Shown here: positions 7,901 through 16,204 of the stretch, in pieces
Layout of the letters: each line of letters begins with the position of its first letter
How positions within the stretch are numbered: the stretch's first letter is position 1
Assembly (NCBI RefSeq): GCF_900105755.1
Contig: NZ_FNTQ01000001.1
Location: forward strand, 124,001-188,000
Length of the DNA: 64,000 nt
Source of the DNA: Streptomyces sp. Ag109_O5-10
GTDB lineage: Bacteria > Actinomycetota > Actinomycetes > Streptomycetales > Streptomycetaceae
Direction of reading: 5' to 3'
Program-made: the position numbers and the translations under genes
Notes under the pieces: model-generated
Told to the model about the DNA's origin: nothing
Databases searched by the model: none
The model's input: only the letters and a program-made list of their open reading frames with translations

Positions 7901-9148
7901 TCACTTGGCCGCGGACTGGGCCGACGTCAGCGCGTCCTTGGGCGACTTGGAGCCGCTGAGGGCCGACTGGACCGCCTTCCACATCTGCTCTGAGATCTTG
8001 GGGTACGTGGTGCCCAGGTCGTCGCTGGTGCGGCCCTTGGCGGCCTTGACCGCGTCCACCCACGGCTTGAGTTCGGGATTCGCCGCGACCTGTTTGTCCT
8101 GGACCTCGCTGGTGGGGGCCACGTAGGACAGGGTCGTGTCGGTGTCGAGCAGGTTGTGACTGTCGCTCAGGCAGGACACGAGCTTTTGCGCGGTGGCGTA
8201 GCGGCCGGTGTCCTGCTGGACGGGGATGGTGACGAACTCGCCGCCTGTAGGAGCCGCGGCGTTGCCTCCTGCGGCGGCCGGGACGGGCAGGACGCCGTAG
8301 TCGAAGCCGGCCTTGTCGGCGCCTGCGAGCTGCCAGGTGCCGTTCTCGCTGAACGCGTAGTCGCCGCCGGCGAACTCCTGCCAGCTGGTGGTCTGGGTGT
8401 TGTTGAGCACGGAGTTGGGCGCGTAGCCCTTGTCCAGCCAGTTCTTCCAGAGGGAGAGAGCGGAGACGGCCTGAGGGGAGTCGAGTCGGGTCAGCTTGGC
8501 GCCGGCACCCCAGAACCAGGGCAGGAACTGGAAGCTGCCCTCCTCGGTGCCGATCGCCGAGAAGGTGATGCCCTTCTTGCCGGCCTCCTTGACCTTCGCC
8601 AGCGCCGCCGTCAGTGAGGCCCAGTCCTTGACCGAGGCGATGTCCACGCCTGCCGCCTTCAGGACCTTCTTGTTGTAGTACAGGGCGAGGGTGTTCGCGC
8701 CGATGGGTGTGCCATAGGTCTTGCCGCCGGACTGTCCGGCGGCGAGGAGGTTGGGGTCGACCTTCGAGGTGTCCAGTTTGTTGTCGCCAGTGGTGGTGAG
8801 CACCCCTGCCTCGGCCAGCGTCGACACCACGGGGTTGTCGACGATGAGGACGTCCGGCGAGTTGCCCTGCTGTGCCGCCAGCAGCGTCTTGTTGCCCAGG
8901 TCGCTGGTGTCGAACGCGGTCCGCTTGACCTTCACCCCGGCTTTGGTGCCGCAACCGTCCAGCAGCTTCGCCCAGGCCGACGTCTTGTCGAACTGCGGAT
9001 AGGGGTCCCAGACGGTGTACGTGCCGCTGCCGGCGCCCTTGGTGTCGGTGCTGCCGGAGCCGGAGGAGCAGGCGGTGGCCGTGAGGGTGACGGCCATCGC
9101 GGTGAGGGCGGCGGCGGTCAGACGGCGGTGTCTGGAGGAGCTGTTCAT
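7901..9148 (-). CDS. Sugar ABC transporter substrate-binding lipoprotein
   Basis: A 415-residue extracellular solute-binding protein. It starts with a basic n-region (MNSSSRHRR), a hydrophobic helix and a lipobox ending TATAC with Cys27 as the probable lipid-anchored residue. The body has the family-1 binding-protein pattern, including the C-terminal YPKISEQMWKAVQSALSG segment. Start 9148 is preceded by AAAGGACC; the longer frame to 9217 lacks a signal sequence. First structural gene after lacI, 135 bp downstream of it, with no clear operator in that gap, so it may be read from the lacI promoter. Confidence 0.9.
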   Translation of the reverse strand: MNSSSRHRRLTAAALTAMAVTLTATACSSGSGSTDTKGAGSGTYTVWDPYPQFDKTSAWAKLLDGCGTKAGVKVKRTAFDTSDLGNKTLLAAQQGNSPDVLIVDNPVVSTLAEAGVLTTTGDNKLDTSKVDPNLLAAGQSGGKTYGTPIGANTLALYYNKKVLKAAGVDIASVKDWASLTAALAKVKEAGKKGITFSAIGTEEGSFQFLPWFWGAGAKLTRLDSPQAVSALSLWKNWLDKGYAPNSVLNNTQTTSWQEFAGGDYAFSENGTWQLAGADKAGFDYGVLPVPAAAGGNAAAPTGGEFVTIPVQQDTGRYATAQKLVSCLSDSHNLLDTDTTLSYVAPTSEVQDKQVAANPELKPWVDAVKAAKGRTSDDLGTTYPKISEQMWKAVQSALSGSKSPKDALTSAQSAAK

Positions 9149-9283
9149 GGCGGGAGGTCCTTTGTTCTGGGCAGGCGGGTGCCTGGGCACGGGGTGGTGG
9201 GAGGTGCAAAAGGGCACGCCGAACGGCGCCGGTGGGCGATCGGCGACGGTGCGAGGTTCTCCGGGGTTACCCGGGCAGTGCGG

Positions 9284-10297
9284 TCAGGCGGCCGTGACGG
9301 GTCCGGTGCTGGCCCGCAGGGAGATCGGGGGTGTGAGGAGGTGGTGGCGGGGCGGCGCGTCGGGGTGGTCGAGCCGTTCCACCAGCAGCTCGACGGCGCG
9401 CCGCCCCATCTCCTCGGCCGGTACGTCGGCGGCGGTGAGCTGCGGGGTCACCGTCTCCGCCCAGCGGCAGGCCACGACCCCGGTGACGGAGAAGTCGCGC
9501 GGCACATGGCGGCCGGCCTGGGCCAGGCCCCGGTACAGACCGCCCAGCGCGGCCTCGTTCAGGGTGACCAGGGCGGTGGTGGCGGGATCGTCGCGCAGGA
9601 TCTGCTCAAGACAGGCCTGGCCGGAGGCGGCATCGTCCCCGCAGCAGTAGGTGCGTACGGTCAGCCCGCGCTCGGCGGCGGCCTTGGTGAAGCCGTCCAG
9701 ACCCCGGTGCGCGGACTCGTACCCGGCCCGCAGCAGCTGCTCGGGCCGGTTGACCAGGGCGATCCGGCGGTGACCGAGGTCCGCGAGGTGATGGACGCAG
9801 GCCGCCGCCAGTGCGGTGTGGTCAAGGCCGACCCACCAGCCGCCCTCCGGATGAGCGGTGCGGCCGATGGCGATGGAGGGAAGGTCCAGGGCGGCCAGGT
9901 GATCGATCCGGTCGTCCTCCAGCCTGATCTCCATCAGGATCGCGCCGTCGACGCGCCGCTCCCCCAGCAGGCGCTGGAAAGAGCGGTCACTGTCCGCGCC
10001 GCTCGGGGACAGCAGCACGTCGTAGTCGTAGACCGCGGCCGCCTCCACCACACTGCCGATGAAGTCCAGCTGCATGCTCGTGTAGTGGTTCCCGGCCGGC
10101 GGAAACACCAGGCCGATCGTGCTGGTCCGGCCGTTCGCCAGGGCCCGTGCGCTGGCGTTCGGACGGTAACCCAGTTCGTCGATGACTTCCTGGATCCGCC
10201 GGCGCGTACCGTCCGACACGGGACGCTTGCCGCTCAGCGCGTAGGAGACGGTGGAGCGCGAGACACCGGCTCGCCGGGCGATCTCACCGATGTTCAC
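9284..10297 (-). CDS. LacI-family transcriptional regulator
   Basis: A 337-residue regulator with an N-terminal HTH (MNIGEIARRAGVSRSTVSYA), a hinge helix (GYRPNASARALANGRT) and a periplasmic-binding-protein-like effector domain ending ISLRAS. It heads the sugar transport and hydrolase locus in the same direction. Three copies of a CGAACCGGTTCG-type operator lie upstream (10312, 10400, 10554), so autoregulation and control of the whole operon are likely. The inducer is probably the transported sugar or its breakdown product. Confidence 0.9.
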   Translation of the reverse strand: MNIGEIARRAGVSRSTVSYALSGKRPVSDGTRRRIQEVIDELGYRPNASARALANGRTSTIGLVFPPAGNHYTSMQLDFIGSVVEAAAVYDYDVLLSPSGADSDRSFQRLLGERRVDGAILMEIRLEDDRIDHLAALDLPSIAIGRTAHPEGGWWVGLDHTALAAACVHHLADLGHRRIALVNRPEQLLRAGYESAHRGLDGFTKAAAERGLTVRTYCCGDDAASGQACLEQILRDDPATTALVTLNEAALGGLYRGLAQAGRHVPRDFSVTGVVACRWAETVTPQLTAADVPAEEMGRRAVELLVERLDHPDAPPRHHLLTPPISLRASTGPVTAA

Positions 10298-10311
10298 GGC
10301 GACTCCTTACT

Positions 10312-10323
10312 CGAACCGATTCA
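10312..10323. promoter_or_regulatory. Imperfect LacI operator CGAACCGATTCA
   Basis: This 12-bp site lies 15 bp upstream of the lacI start. It matches the perfect palindromes at 10400 and 10554 in 10 of 12 positions, with the central CG pair typical of LacI-family sites. Confidence 0.6.
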
Positions 10324-10399
10324 CTGCTCCGGAACGTCCGGCCGCAGAGGTTGATTGAGAGGGGGTATTGCGCGGTGAAACTCGTCGAGCACCGGTCGT

Positions 10400-10411
10400 C
10401 GAACCGGTTCG
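10400..10411. promoter_or_regulatory. LacI-family operator CGAACCGGTTCG
   Basis: A perfect 12-bp palindrome in the lacI upstream region, identical to the one at 10554-10565 and 88 bp from the start-proximal site. The spacing would allow looping between bound dimers. Confidence 0.7.
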
Positions 10412-10553
10412 GTGAAGCGAAGATAGGAACGACCCGGAGGGCTGTCAATGCCTGCGCCGAAACTGCTCGAAACAGCGCCGTAATCCGGATTGTCCGTGGC
10501 CGTCGCCGGCTCCAGGCGTGTTGCCGCGAGCTTTCCCCGCTGCTAGCTTCCTG

Positions 10554-10565
10554 CGAACCGGTTCG
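10554..10565. promoter_or_regulatory. LacI-family operator CGAACCGGTTCG (distal)
   Basis: A second perfect copy, 154 bp from the middle site. An ATG follows directly on the plus strand but leads into no recognisable gene, so the site may once have controlled a divergent sugar gene that has decayed. Confidence 0.65.
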
Positions 10566-11027
10566 ATGAAGTGCCCCCTCCACTCACCGGCGACCCGCTC
10601 CGCACCGTCCTCGACACACCAACGACTTGCGACGACGCCGGCACACCCACACCCACCAGACCCACAAAGCGGAAACCACACTCCGCGGGCGCTCCATCAC
10701 ACAACCGAAAGCACGAACAGGCGACGCTCGCGCGACGGCCGCGCCATGACCCCAACCAACCGCATCTCGTAACTCGCCGCACACACCCCGCCGCCGAACC
10801 CCACCACCCCGACCGACCCGGACAAGACACTCACCCCGGGTCCCCTACCGTGATGGGGATTGTCGGAGACGACCGGTGTCGCTCCTCGCCTCACCAGATC
10901 CAGATCTCAACGACCGGGGAGGGCCGGCAGGTGTCACGCCCGGCGACACGCCGGCACCGCGAGACCGGTCAGGTGCACCCGTGCTCGCGGCCCTGCCCAA
11001 GGCTGTACGAGGCTCCCCCGGGCCTGC
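10566..11027. other. Non-coding or decayed stretch
   Basis: About 460 bp with open frames but no recognisable protein pattern. The sequence is C/A-rich on the plus strand (many CAC, ACC triplets), unlike neighbouring genes. It lies between the distal LacI operator and the hxlR 3-prime end. Nothing functional was identified. Confidence 0.5.
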
Positions 11028-11546
11028 TTACGCCTCCGGCGCGGGAACGGCCGGCCGTGCCGCGTAGCGGCTGCGCATCGCGTCGCTGGCTGCGGGGCCC
11101 GCGGTGAAGACGTAGGCGGCGCTGTCATCGAGTCGGCGGCCGGTTCTGGCGTCGACGACGACGGGCTCGACCTCCTCGCCGCTGTGCGCGTCGACGAGGA
11201 TCATGCTGCGCTCCGTCGGGGTGAGACGGGAGTTGCCCCACGCGGCAAGGGCGACGATCACAGGGCGCAGCGAGCGCCCGAGCTCGGTCAGGACGTACTC
11301 GTGCCTGACGGGGCTGGTCTGGTAGGGCCGGCGCTCCAGCAGACCGTCCGCGACCAGCGTCTTCAGCCGCGTGGTGAGCATGCTGGAGGAGATGCCCAGA
11401 CTCTCCTGGAACTGGTCGAAACGGGTGTAGCCGTCGAAGGCGTCGTGGAGGATCAGCAGCGTCCACCACTCGCCGACGTGTTCCACCGTCGTGGACAGCG
11501 GGCACTCCCGGTCCTCCAGCCTGATCCGGCTCGCCACGGCGACCAT
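11028..11546 (-). CDS. HxlR-family winged-helix regulator
   Basis: A 172-residue protein. The HxlR core spans ~10-105: a DRECP Cys near the N-terminus, VGEWWTLLILHDAFDGYTRF, the recognition helix region SSSMLTTRLKTLV and RHEYVLTELGRSLRPV. The C-terminal ~60 residues (TPTERSMILVDAHSGEEVEP) are an extension seen in some members. ATG 11546 is used; a GTG at 11576 in frame would place the operator inside the gene. The conserved Cys suggests redox or electrophile sensing, as in HypR/YodB relatives. Divergent from the SDR at 11646. Confidence 0.85.
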   Translation of the reverse strand: MVAVASRIRLEDRECPLSTTVEHVGEWWTLLILHDAFDGYTRFDQFQESLGISSSMLTTRLKTLVADGLLERRPYQTSPVRHEYVLTELGRSLRPVIVALAAWGNSRLTPTERSMILVDAHSGEEVEPVVVDARTGRRLDDSAAYVFTAGPAASDAMRSRYAARPAVPAPEA

Positions 11547-11555
11547 CCTCTCAGT

Positions 11556-11596
11556 TACTGCTAAAGTCGAAGTCACTAGCTTCTATTTTAGCAGTA
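11556..11596. promoter_or_regulatory. Inverted-repeat operator between hxlR and SDR
   Basis: Perfect 10-bp inverted repeat: TACTGCTAAA at 11556-11565 and TTTAGCAGTA at 11587-11596. It sits between the divergent hxlR and SDR genes, in AT-rich sequence unusual for this region. This is the expected place and form of an HxlR binding site controlling both genes. Confidence 0.7.
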
Positions 11597-11645
11597 GGGA
11601 CGGGAGCGGCGCCTTGCATACCCGCGCCCGGGAACGGAGTACAAC

Positions 11646-12431
11646 GTGACCACATCCATCAGCGAATCCCTCGAAGGCCGACGCGCTCTGGTCACCGGCG
11701 GCACCAAGGGCACCGGAGCCGCCATCGCCCGACGGCTCGCCGAGGCCGGCGCGACCGTGCTGGTCACCGCCCGCAGCCGCCCCGACGACGTCGAGGAGAA
11801 GACGTTCATCACCGCCGACCTGTCCACCGCCCAGGGCGCCGCCCACGTCGCCTCGGAGGTGGACGCCCGCACGGGAGGCGTAGACATCCTGGTCAACACC
11901 CTCGGCGGCTCCGAGGCACCGGCAGGAGGGTTCGCCGCGCTCGGCGAGGAGGACTGGGCAAGGGAGCTGAACACGAACCTGCTGGCCGCCGTCCGCCTGG
12001 ACCGCGCACTCCTCCCGAACATGATCGCCGCGGGCAAGGGCGCTGTCGTGCACGTCACCTCGATCCAGCGCCGCATGCCGCTGTGGAACGGCACCCTGGC
12101 CTACGCCGCCGCCAAGGCCGCCCTGACCACCTACAGCAAGGGCCTGGCCAACCAGGTCGCCCCGCACGGCGTCCGCGTCAACACCGTCTCGCCCGGCTTC
12201 GTCCAGACCTCGGCCGCCGACAACCTCGTCACCCGGATCGCCCACGAGGCCGGCATCAGCCAGGAAGCGGCACTGGGACGGCTCATGGACTCCCTGGGAG
12301 GCATCCCGCTCGGCCGTCCCAACCGGCCCGAGGAGGTCGCCGAACTCGTCGCCTTCCTCGTCTCCGACCGCGCCTCGGCCATCGTCGGCGCCGAACACGT
12401 CATCGACGGCGGCACCACCCCCACCGTCTGA
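11646..12431 (+). CDS. SDR-family oxidoreductase
   Basis: A 261-residue NAD(P)-dependent oxidoreductase. The glycine loop is TGGTKGTG (~17-24), the usual NNAG is replaced by NTLGG, a catalytic Ser lies in VTSIQ, the YAAAK pair follows, and the end motif is [13 protein letters not shown] 11646 has GGAG seven bases upstream. Divergent from hxlR with a shared operator, and followed 25 bp later by an NTF2-like gene, so it is probably the main target of HxlR. It probably reduces or oxidises a small carbonyl compound; the substrate is unknown. Confidence 0.88.
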   Translation: MTTSISESLEGRRALVTGGTKGTGAAIARRLAEAGATVLVTARSRPDDVEEKTFITADLSTAQGAAHVASEVDARTGGVDILVNTLGGSEAPAGGFAALGEEDWARELNTNLLAAVRLDRALLPNMIAAGKGAVVHVTSIQRRMPLWNGTLAYAAAKAALTTYSKGLANQVAPHGVRVNTVSPGFVQTSAADNLVTRIAHEAGISQEAALGRLMDSLGGIPLGRPNRPEEVAELVAFLVSDRASAIVGAEHVIDGGTTPTV

Positions 12432-12456
12432 ACCCGCCACCACCATCAGGAGCGTC

Positions 12457-12816
12457 ATGCACGACAACCAGCCCCGAACCATCGCCCCGGACGACCTGCC
12501 CGAGGTGATCACCCGCTACCTCACAGCGCACCGCGTCCACGACACCGCCACCGCGGTCACGACGTTCACCGACGACGCCACGGTGATCGACGACGGCAAC
12601 ACCTACCAGGGAAGCGCCGCGATCGAACGGTGGCTGGACCGATCCGCCACCGAATTCACCTACACCATCCACCTCACCGACGCCCAGCAGACCGACACGG
12701 CCCACTACGTCGCCACACACCACCTCGAAGGCGACTTCCCCGGCGGCACCATCGATCTGCACTACCGGTTCACACTCCGGGACGGCCTCATCGAGCACCT
12801 CGCCATCGAACCCTGA
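12457..12816 (+). CDS. NTF2-like / SnoaL-type protein
   Basis: A 119-residue single-domain protein with the cone-shaped NTF2 fold pattern: an N-terminal helix (LPEVITRYLTAHRVHDTATA), FTDDATVIDDGNTYQGSAAI, then three long strands ending YRFTLRDGLIEHLAIEP. Such proteins bind or isomerise small hydrophobic molecules. GGAG precedes the ATG at 12457. It lies 25 bp after the SDR and should be in the same HxlR-controlled unit. Confidence 0.85.
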   Translation: MHDNQPRTIAPDDLPEVITRYLTAHRVHDTATAVTTFTDDATVIDDGNTYQGSAAIERWLDRSATEFTYTIHLTDAQQTDTAHYVATHHLEGDFPGGTIDLHYRFTLRDGLIEHLAIEP

Positions 12817-13059
12817 ACCCGCTCCCACACCACCTGTTCCCGCCCACGAGAGAGACCCCATCACCCCGGACCCCCGTCCCGGCCTTCGTGCCCACCCAGC
12901 CAGAGGAGATTCAGGGCTCTGGCCGCAGTTCCGTGAGGCACAGATCAACGGCGTCGAAGCAACATCCGTCCTCCGGGCACCCACGGTGTGGCAATCAACG
13001 CGCTCGGGTACGTGTGAGCAGTGGTCGGCGGTCTGGTGGTGATCGACGGCTCGGCCGAT

Positions 13060-13593
13060 TCACGCCTGGAATTCGGTGAGATCGATGGTGTGAACGTGCA
13101 GGGGATAGCCGTACTCCGGGTGCGCCGTCTCTCGCTCCGGCACCATGCCGAGCTTGCGGATGACGTTCTCGGAGCCGTCGTCACCCGCTCGGTTGATGCT
13201 GATGACGCGGTCGAGGCCGCGGTCCTGGAGCGCGAATTCCAGCACGGCGTGGGCGGCCTCGGATGCATAGCCCTGACCCCAGAACTGTGAGCCGAGCCGC
13301 CAGCCGAGCGCCACGGCGGGCAGTACCTCCGGCAGGAAGTCGGGCACGAACAGCCCCGCGAAGCCGGCGAGCTCACCCGAAGCCAGTAGCTCGACGGCAA
13401 AAAGGCCAAATCCTTCCTCGTCCCACTCCTCCTCCCACTGCTGGATGGCTTCTGCCGTGTGGTCCAGGTCACGCACCGAGCCGTCGTCGATCCAGCGCAT
13501 GACCCGCGGGTCCGCGTTGATGTCCGCCATGGGCGCCAGGTCGTCGTCATGCCAGCGTCGGAGGAGGAGGCGGGGAGTACGGATCTCGGTCAT
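13060..13593 (-). CDS. GNAT family N-acetyltransferase (RimJ/RimL type)
   Basis: A 177-residue acetyl-CoA-dependent acyltransferase. It opens with MTEIRTPRLLLRRWHDDDL, the usual start of Acetyltransf_3 proteins, and carries the acetyl-CoA loop in LGSQFWGQGYASEAAHAVL followed by ISINRAGDDGSENVIRKLGM. ATG 13593 is preferred over ATG 13602 because GGGCAGG lies nine bases upstream. The target may be a ribosomal protein N-terminus, an antibiotic or another amine. It stands alone. Confidence 0.85.
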   Translation of the reverse strand: MTEIRTPRLLLRRWHDDDLAPMADINADPRVMRWIDDGSVRDLDHTAEAIQQWEEEWDEEGFGLFAVELLASGELAGFAGLFVPDFLPEVLPAVALGWRLGSQFWGQGYASEAAHAVLEFALQDRGLDRVISINRAGDDGSENVIRKLGMVPERETAHPEYGYPLHVHTIDLTEFQA

Positions 13594-13772
13594 GGCGCTC
13601 ATCCTGCCCGAGGCAACGCTCTCATCTGTAATCGGCACCAGGCCGTGCTGCCGCTCCGGCAGGCGATGCACCAAGCCGCCGGCCCCGCAGACCGTCACGG
13701 GAGAGTCACCGGTTCGACCCCGGCAGACGACGTGCCACGCGGCCGGCGCGGTCGCGAACATCCCAGACTCCC

Positions 13773-13800
13773 CTACCCGGCCGGCCCGCCGGCCGGGTAG
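13773..13800. terminator. 13-bp perfect GC hairpin
   Basis: CTACCCGGCCGGC and GCCGGCCGGGTAG form a perfect stem around a two-base loop. There is no T tract, as is common for Streptomyces terminators. It lies between the GNAT start and the fragment at 13830, so it may insulate the two. Confidence 0.55.
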
Positions 13801-13829
13801 GCAGCCCAGAGGCGCTGTCGGGACACCTC

Positions 13830-14021
13830 ATGAGGCACGTCCTGCCCACCATCGCCGCCGGCAGCACGACTCCGTTCGGCATGGCCGGTGAACTGCCCCC
13901 GATCATCATCAGCGACCTCCTCGGCGTCCACCGCAACACCGCGGCCCGGTGGGCGGCGCTCGCTCAGGACGGCTGGGCCGGCTACCTCGCGGCCCTTAAC
14001 AGCGAAGCCGCCGACAAGTAG
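13830..14021 (+). pseudogene. C-terminal remnant resembling a tyrosine integrase-associated protein
   Basis: The last ~40 residues (GELPPIIISDLLGVHRNTAA, then RWAALAQDGWAGYLAAL) resemble the C-terminal segment of a family of Streptomyces integrase/recombinase-like proteins. The upstream catalytic part is missing; the frame opens just before this segment with an unrelated start. It is read as a 3-prime fragment of a lost recombination gene. Confidence 0.45.
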
Positions 14022-14123
14022 GAAAACGCTGCTGATCTCGGAACTTCCCAGGGCCCTGGGCGCCCCCTCCTGAAGCTGCACAAAGACCGAGAGGAGGCGA
14101 CCAGGTTCATGCAGCACCGGAGG

Positions 14124-14293
14124 TCAGGCTGGCTGCGCGTCCTCGTGAAGGCGCGGGAACAGCGGCTGTGCCGCGGGCCGAAGCCCCTCGACGGGTGTCA
14201 ACTGTCCGGTGATCCGCGTGGCGGCATCTGGGATGAACGGGCCGAGTTCATCGCCCAGCACGCGGCAGTGGTTTCGTAGGTGGGAGTGGGCAA
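14124..14293 (-). pseudogene. Methionyl-tRNA synthetase-like C-terminal fragment
   Basis: The minus-strand frame reads HLRNHCRVLGDELGPFIPDA then ATRITGQLTPVEGL and QPLFPRL. This matches the last ~50 residues of class I methionyl-tRNA synthetases in actinomycetes. Nothing upstream continues the enzyme. A small leftover of a duplicate or laterally acquired gene is the simplest reading. Confidence 0.45.
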
Positions 14294-14416
14294 CGTTTGT
14301 CGATGGTTTTGGACAGCACTTGGCGATCAACGTGCCCGGAATTATCGATGAGAAGTAGCAACGCTCCGAGCGCCTGTGAACAGCTCGCTGCGTGCGGATG
14401 TGTCAGCCCGGCATCG

Positions 14417-14629
14417 TCAGGGAAGGTTGTCCTGTTCGCGTGCCCTCCGCTTCTTGGGCCGAGGGCGCAGGCGGTCATGAAGGTTCAGGCCGGCGGTTGC
14501 CGCGGCAAGTATGAGCACGATGACGGAGAAGATCTGCAGGACACCGTGACCGGTGATCGCCTGGTTGGCGAACCAGATTGTTGAGACGCCGATGAAGATG
14601 CCGGTGATGATCTTGCGAGGGAGATCCAT
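14417..14629 (-). CDS. Small two-helix membrane protein, unknown function
   Basis: A 70-residue protein. It starts MDLPRKIITGIFIGVSTIWF, giving one membrane helix (~8-25), followed by a second helix (QIFSVIVLILAAATAGL, ~35-55) and a basic tail (RLRPRPKKRRAREQD). ATG 14629 is chosen because it begins the first helix; a GGAAG element lies about 11 bases upstream. No family is recognised. Both termini would face the cytoplasm by the positive-inside rule. Confidence 0.5.
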   Translation of the reverse strand: MDLPRKIITGIFIGVSTIWFANQAITGHGVLQIFSVIVLILAAATAGLNLHDRLRPRPKKRRAREQDNLP

Positions 14630-14919
14630 GAACAGCGTCAACTTCCACGGAGAGCAAAGCGCTGGAGGCTGCCATCTCGTAAGAGTGTAGGTGGGTGGCC
14701 AGATCACCCTGGGCGGTGGTCTGAAGCGAGGTGGGGCAGCATGGGGGTGCGGCAGCCGGGAGACTCCTATGTGAGCGCCTTCCCCAGCGCCGTCATGGTG
14801 GCCGGCCCTCGGACTGCGTCAAGGTCATTCGTCCTCGGCTTCGCCTGCGGGCGCCTTCACCTTGAGCTCCGTCTTGCAGCCGGCGAACGCGACACCTATC
14901 GGGGGAAGGCCCAGAGCGG

Positions 14920-15072
14920 TCACAGCCGCGGGTCGGTGAACGTCTTCGTCCAACCGCCGAAGGATTCGTTCGAGGCGATCGCGAAGCTGTTCTTCTCCTC
15001 CCGCTCGGTCAGAACCTGGAACAGCAGCTCAGCGCCCCTGCGGTCTAGCTCCATATAGCCGAGTTCATCAAG
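14920..15072 (-). pseudogene. IS21 IstB-like ATPase fragment
   Basis: About 50 residues on the minus strand: LDELGYMELDRRGAELLFQV, TEREEKNSFAIASNESFGG and WTKTFTDPRL. This is the Walker B to sensor region of IstB helper ATPases of IS21-family elements. The N-terminal Walker A part and the C-terminus are absent; a stop follows directly after PRL. Confidence 0.65.
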
Positions 15073-15293
15073 AGCGGCGCTGAGATCATCGATCGGTTGC
15101 ACGCCGGTAGGGCGCAGCAGTTGGGACTGCGACAACGACAGCGCGTCCACGCTGTTCACTGCGTTCAGGCGTGCCACCAGCTCGATGGACGCGGCGCGCC
15201 GGCCGTCCATGGCGTGATTGAGTGGTGCCGCCGGTCCGATCTCTTTGGGCGTGGCCGGCCCGTCATGACGGGTCAGAGGCTTTCTTGGATTGC

Positions 15294-15719
15294 TCAGCGC
15301 GCGGGGCGGGACATCCGACGTCTGGTGGCCTGCCGGGTCGACCCCATCCTCGGACGACTGGGTGACCACGGATTCGTCGTAACCGTTCTTGCCCGGCTCG
15401 GCGCCAACTGCTCGCCGAGGTCGTCCAGTTCGTCGTCCTGGGCGTCCAGCTGTTCCTGCGCAGCGTCGAGGAGATCGCGGATGTGGTGCAGGGGTGGCAG
15501 GTGCAGGCTGTCGATCGTCGGATCCGGCGGAATGGGCGGCGCAAGGGTGTCTGCGGCGGTGTCGCGGTCGAGGCGCATCAGCGCGGCACGCTCGGCGGCG
15601 ACCTGCTTCTCCGCCGCTGGCCGCAGCTGCCGTGCGCGTTCCTCCGCGCGGCGGGCGTGTGCCAGTTTCTCGTCGGCCTCTTCCGTCCGGCCTTTCAGCG
15701 TCCCTGGCGGCCGGCCCAT
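15294..15719 (-). CDS. Coiled-coil protein, unknown function
   Basis: A 141-residue frame with clear actinomycete codon bias. It opens MGRPPGTLKGRTEEADEKL and is dominated by Ala, Glu, Arg and Leu heptads (LAHARRAEERARQLRPAAEK), a Pro-rich hinge (LAPPIPPDPT) and a second coil (LLDAAQEQLDAQDDELDDLG). GGAGG lies five bases before ATG 15719. The last ~35 residues look unnatural, and an adjacent frame takes up better codon use near 15390, so a 3-prime frameshift may have truncated the real product. Confidence 0.5.
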   Translation of the reverse strand: MGRPPGTLKGRTEEADEKLAHARRAEERARQLRPAAEKQVAAERAALMRLDRDTAADTLAPPIPPDPTIDSLHLPPLHHIRDLLDAAQEQLDAQDDELDDLGEQLAPSRARTVTTNPWSPSRPRMGSTRQATRRRMSRPAR

Positions 15720-15874
15720 CCATTCCTCCGTCTCACGCTTGTCCGGAGACAACCCCCGGGATCCCCGGTATACGAGTGTTCACCTGCGACAACCACGTTC
15801 GATTCGAGGGAACAACGCCACCATGAATGACCGTGGGTCTCCAGCAAAGCACCCGTCCCCCTGGAGAGCCCGTC

Positions 15875-16045
15875 ATGTCACAGCCCAACTCCCCGCAGTC
15901 GCACCGCCGTTCGTGGCCTTACATGACCGCCCCCGCACTCACTCTCACCATCCAGCAGGGCTGGAGCGCCGAGCAGGTCATCACCCTCACCACATGCCTC
16001 CTCGTCCTGATAGCGCTGATCAGGTCGACAGGCCGCGGTGACTGA
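15875..16045 (+). CDS. Small single-helix membrane protein, unknown function
   Basis: A 56-residue frame starting MSQPNSPQSHRRSWPYMTAP and ending with one hydrophobic helix (ITLTTCLLVLIALI) and a basic tail. GAGAG lies upstream of ATG 15875. No family is recognised. Supported by composition and ribosome-site position only. Confidence 0.4.
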   Translation: MSQPNSPQSHRRSWPYMTAPALTLTIQQGWSAEQVITLTTCLLVLIALIRSTGRGD

Positions 16046-16204
16046 CGCAAGGCCTAGGAACCATCCCTACCCTGCGATCACCGCACCCGTTGGCAGCGAA
16101 GCCACTCCGTCCCGCTGTACGCCGGTTCCGTTGGCGCGGCCGCCAGCAGCGCCTGCCGCCGGGCTGCCGCGCTCCGGGGCGGCGCCCGCGGATATGATGA
16201 TTGC

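Noticed and set aside
10571..11107. Long plus-strand frame of 178 codons
   Set aside because: Composition rich in Pro, His, Thr and Arg without domain pattern; the end overlaps the hxlR gene. Typical of a shadow or non-coding C-rich strand.
13700..13730. T-arm-like sequence CCGGTTCGACCCCGG suggesting a tRNA 3-prime end
   Set aside because: No matching D-arm, anticodon arm or acceptor stem is found upstream, and no CCA-proximal pairing exists. At most a coincidence or tiny remnant.
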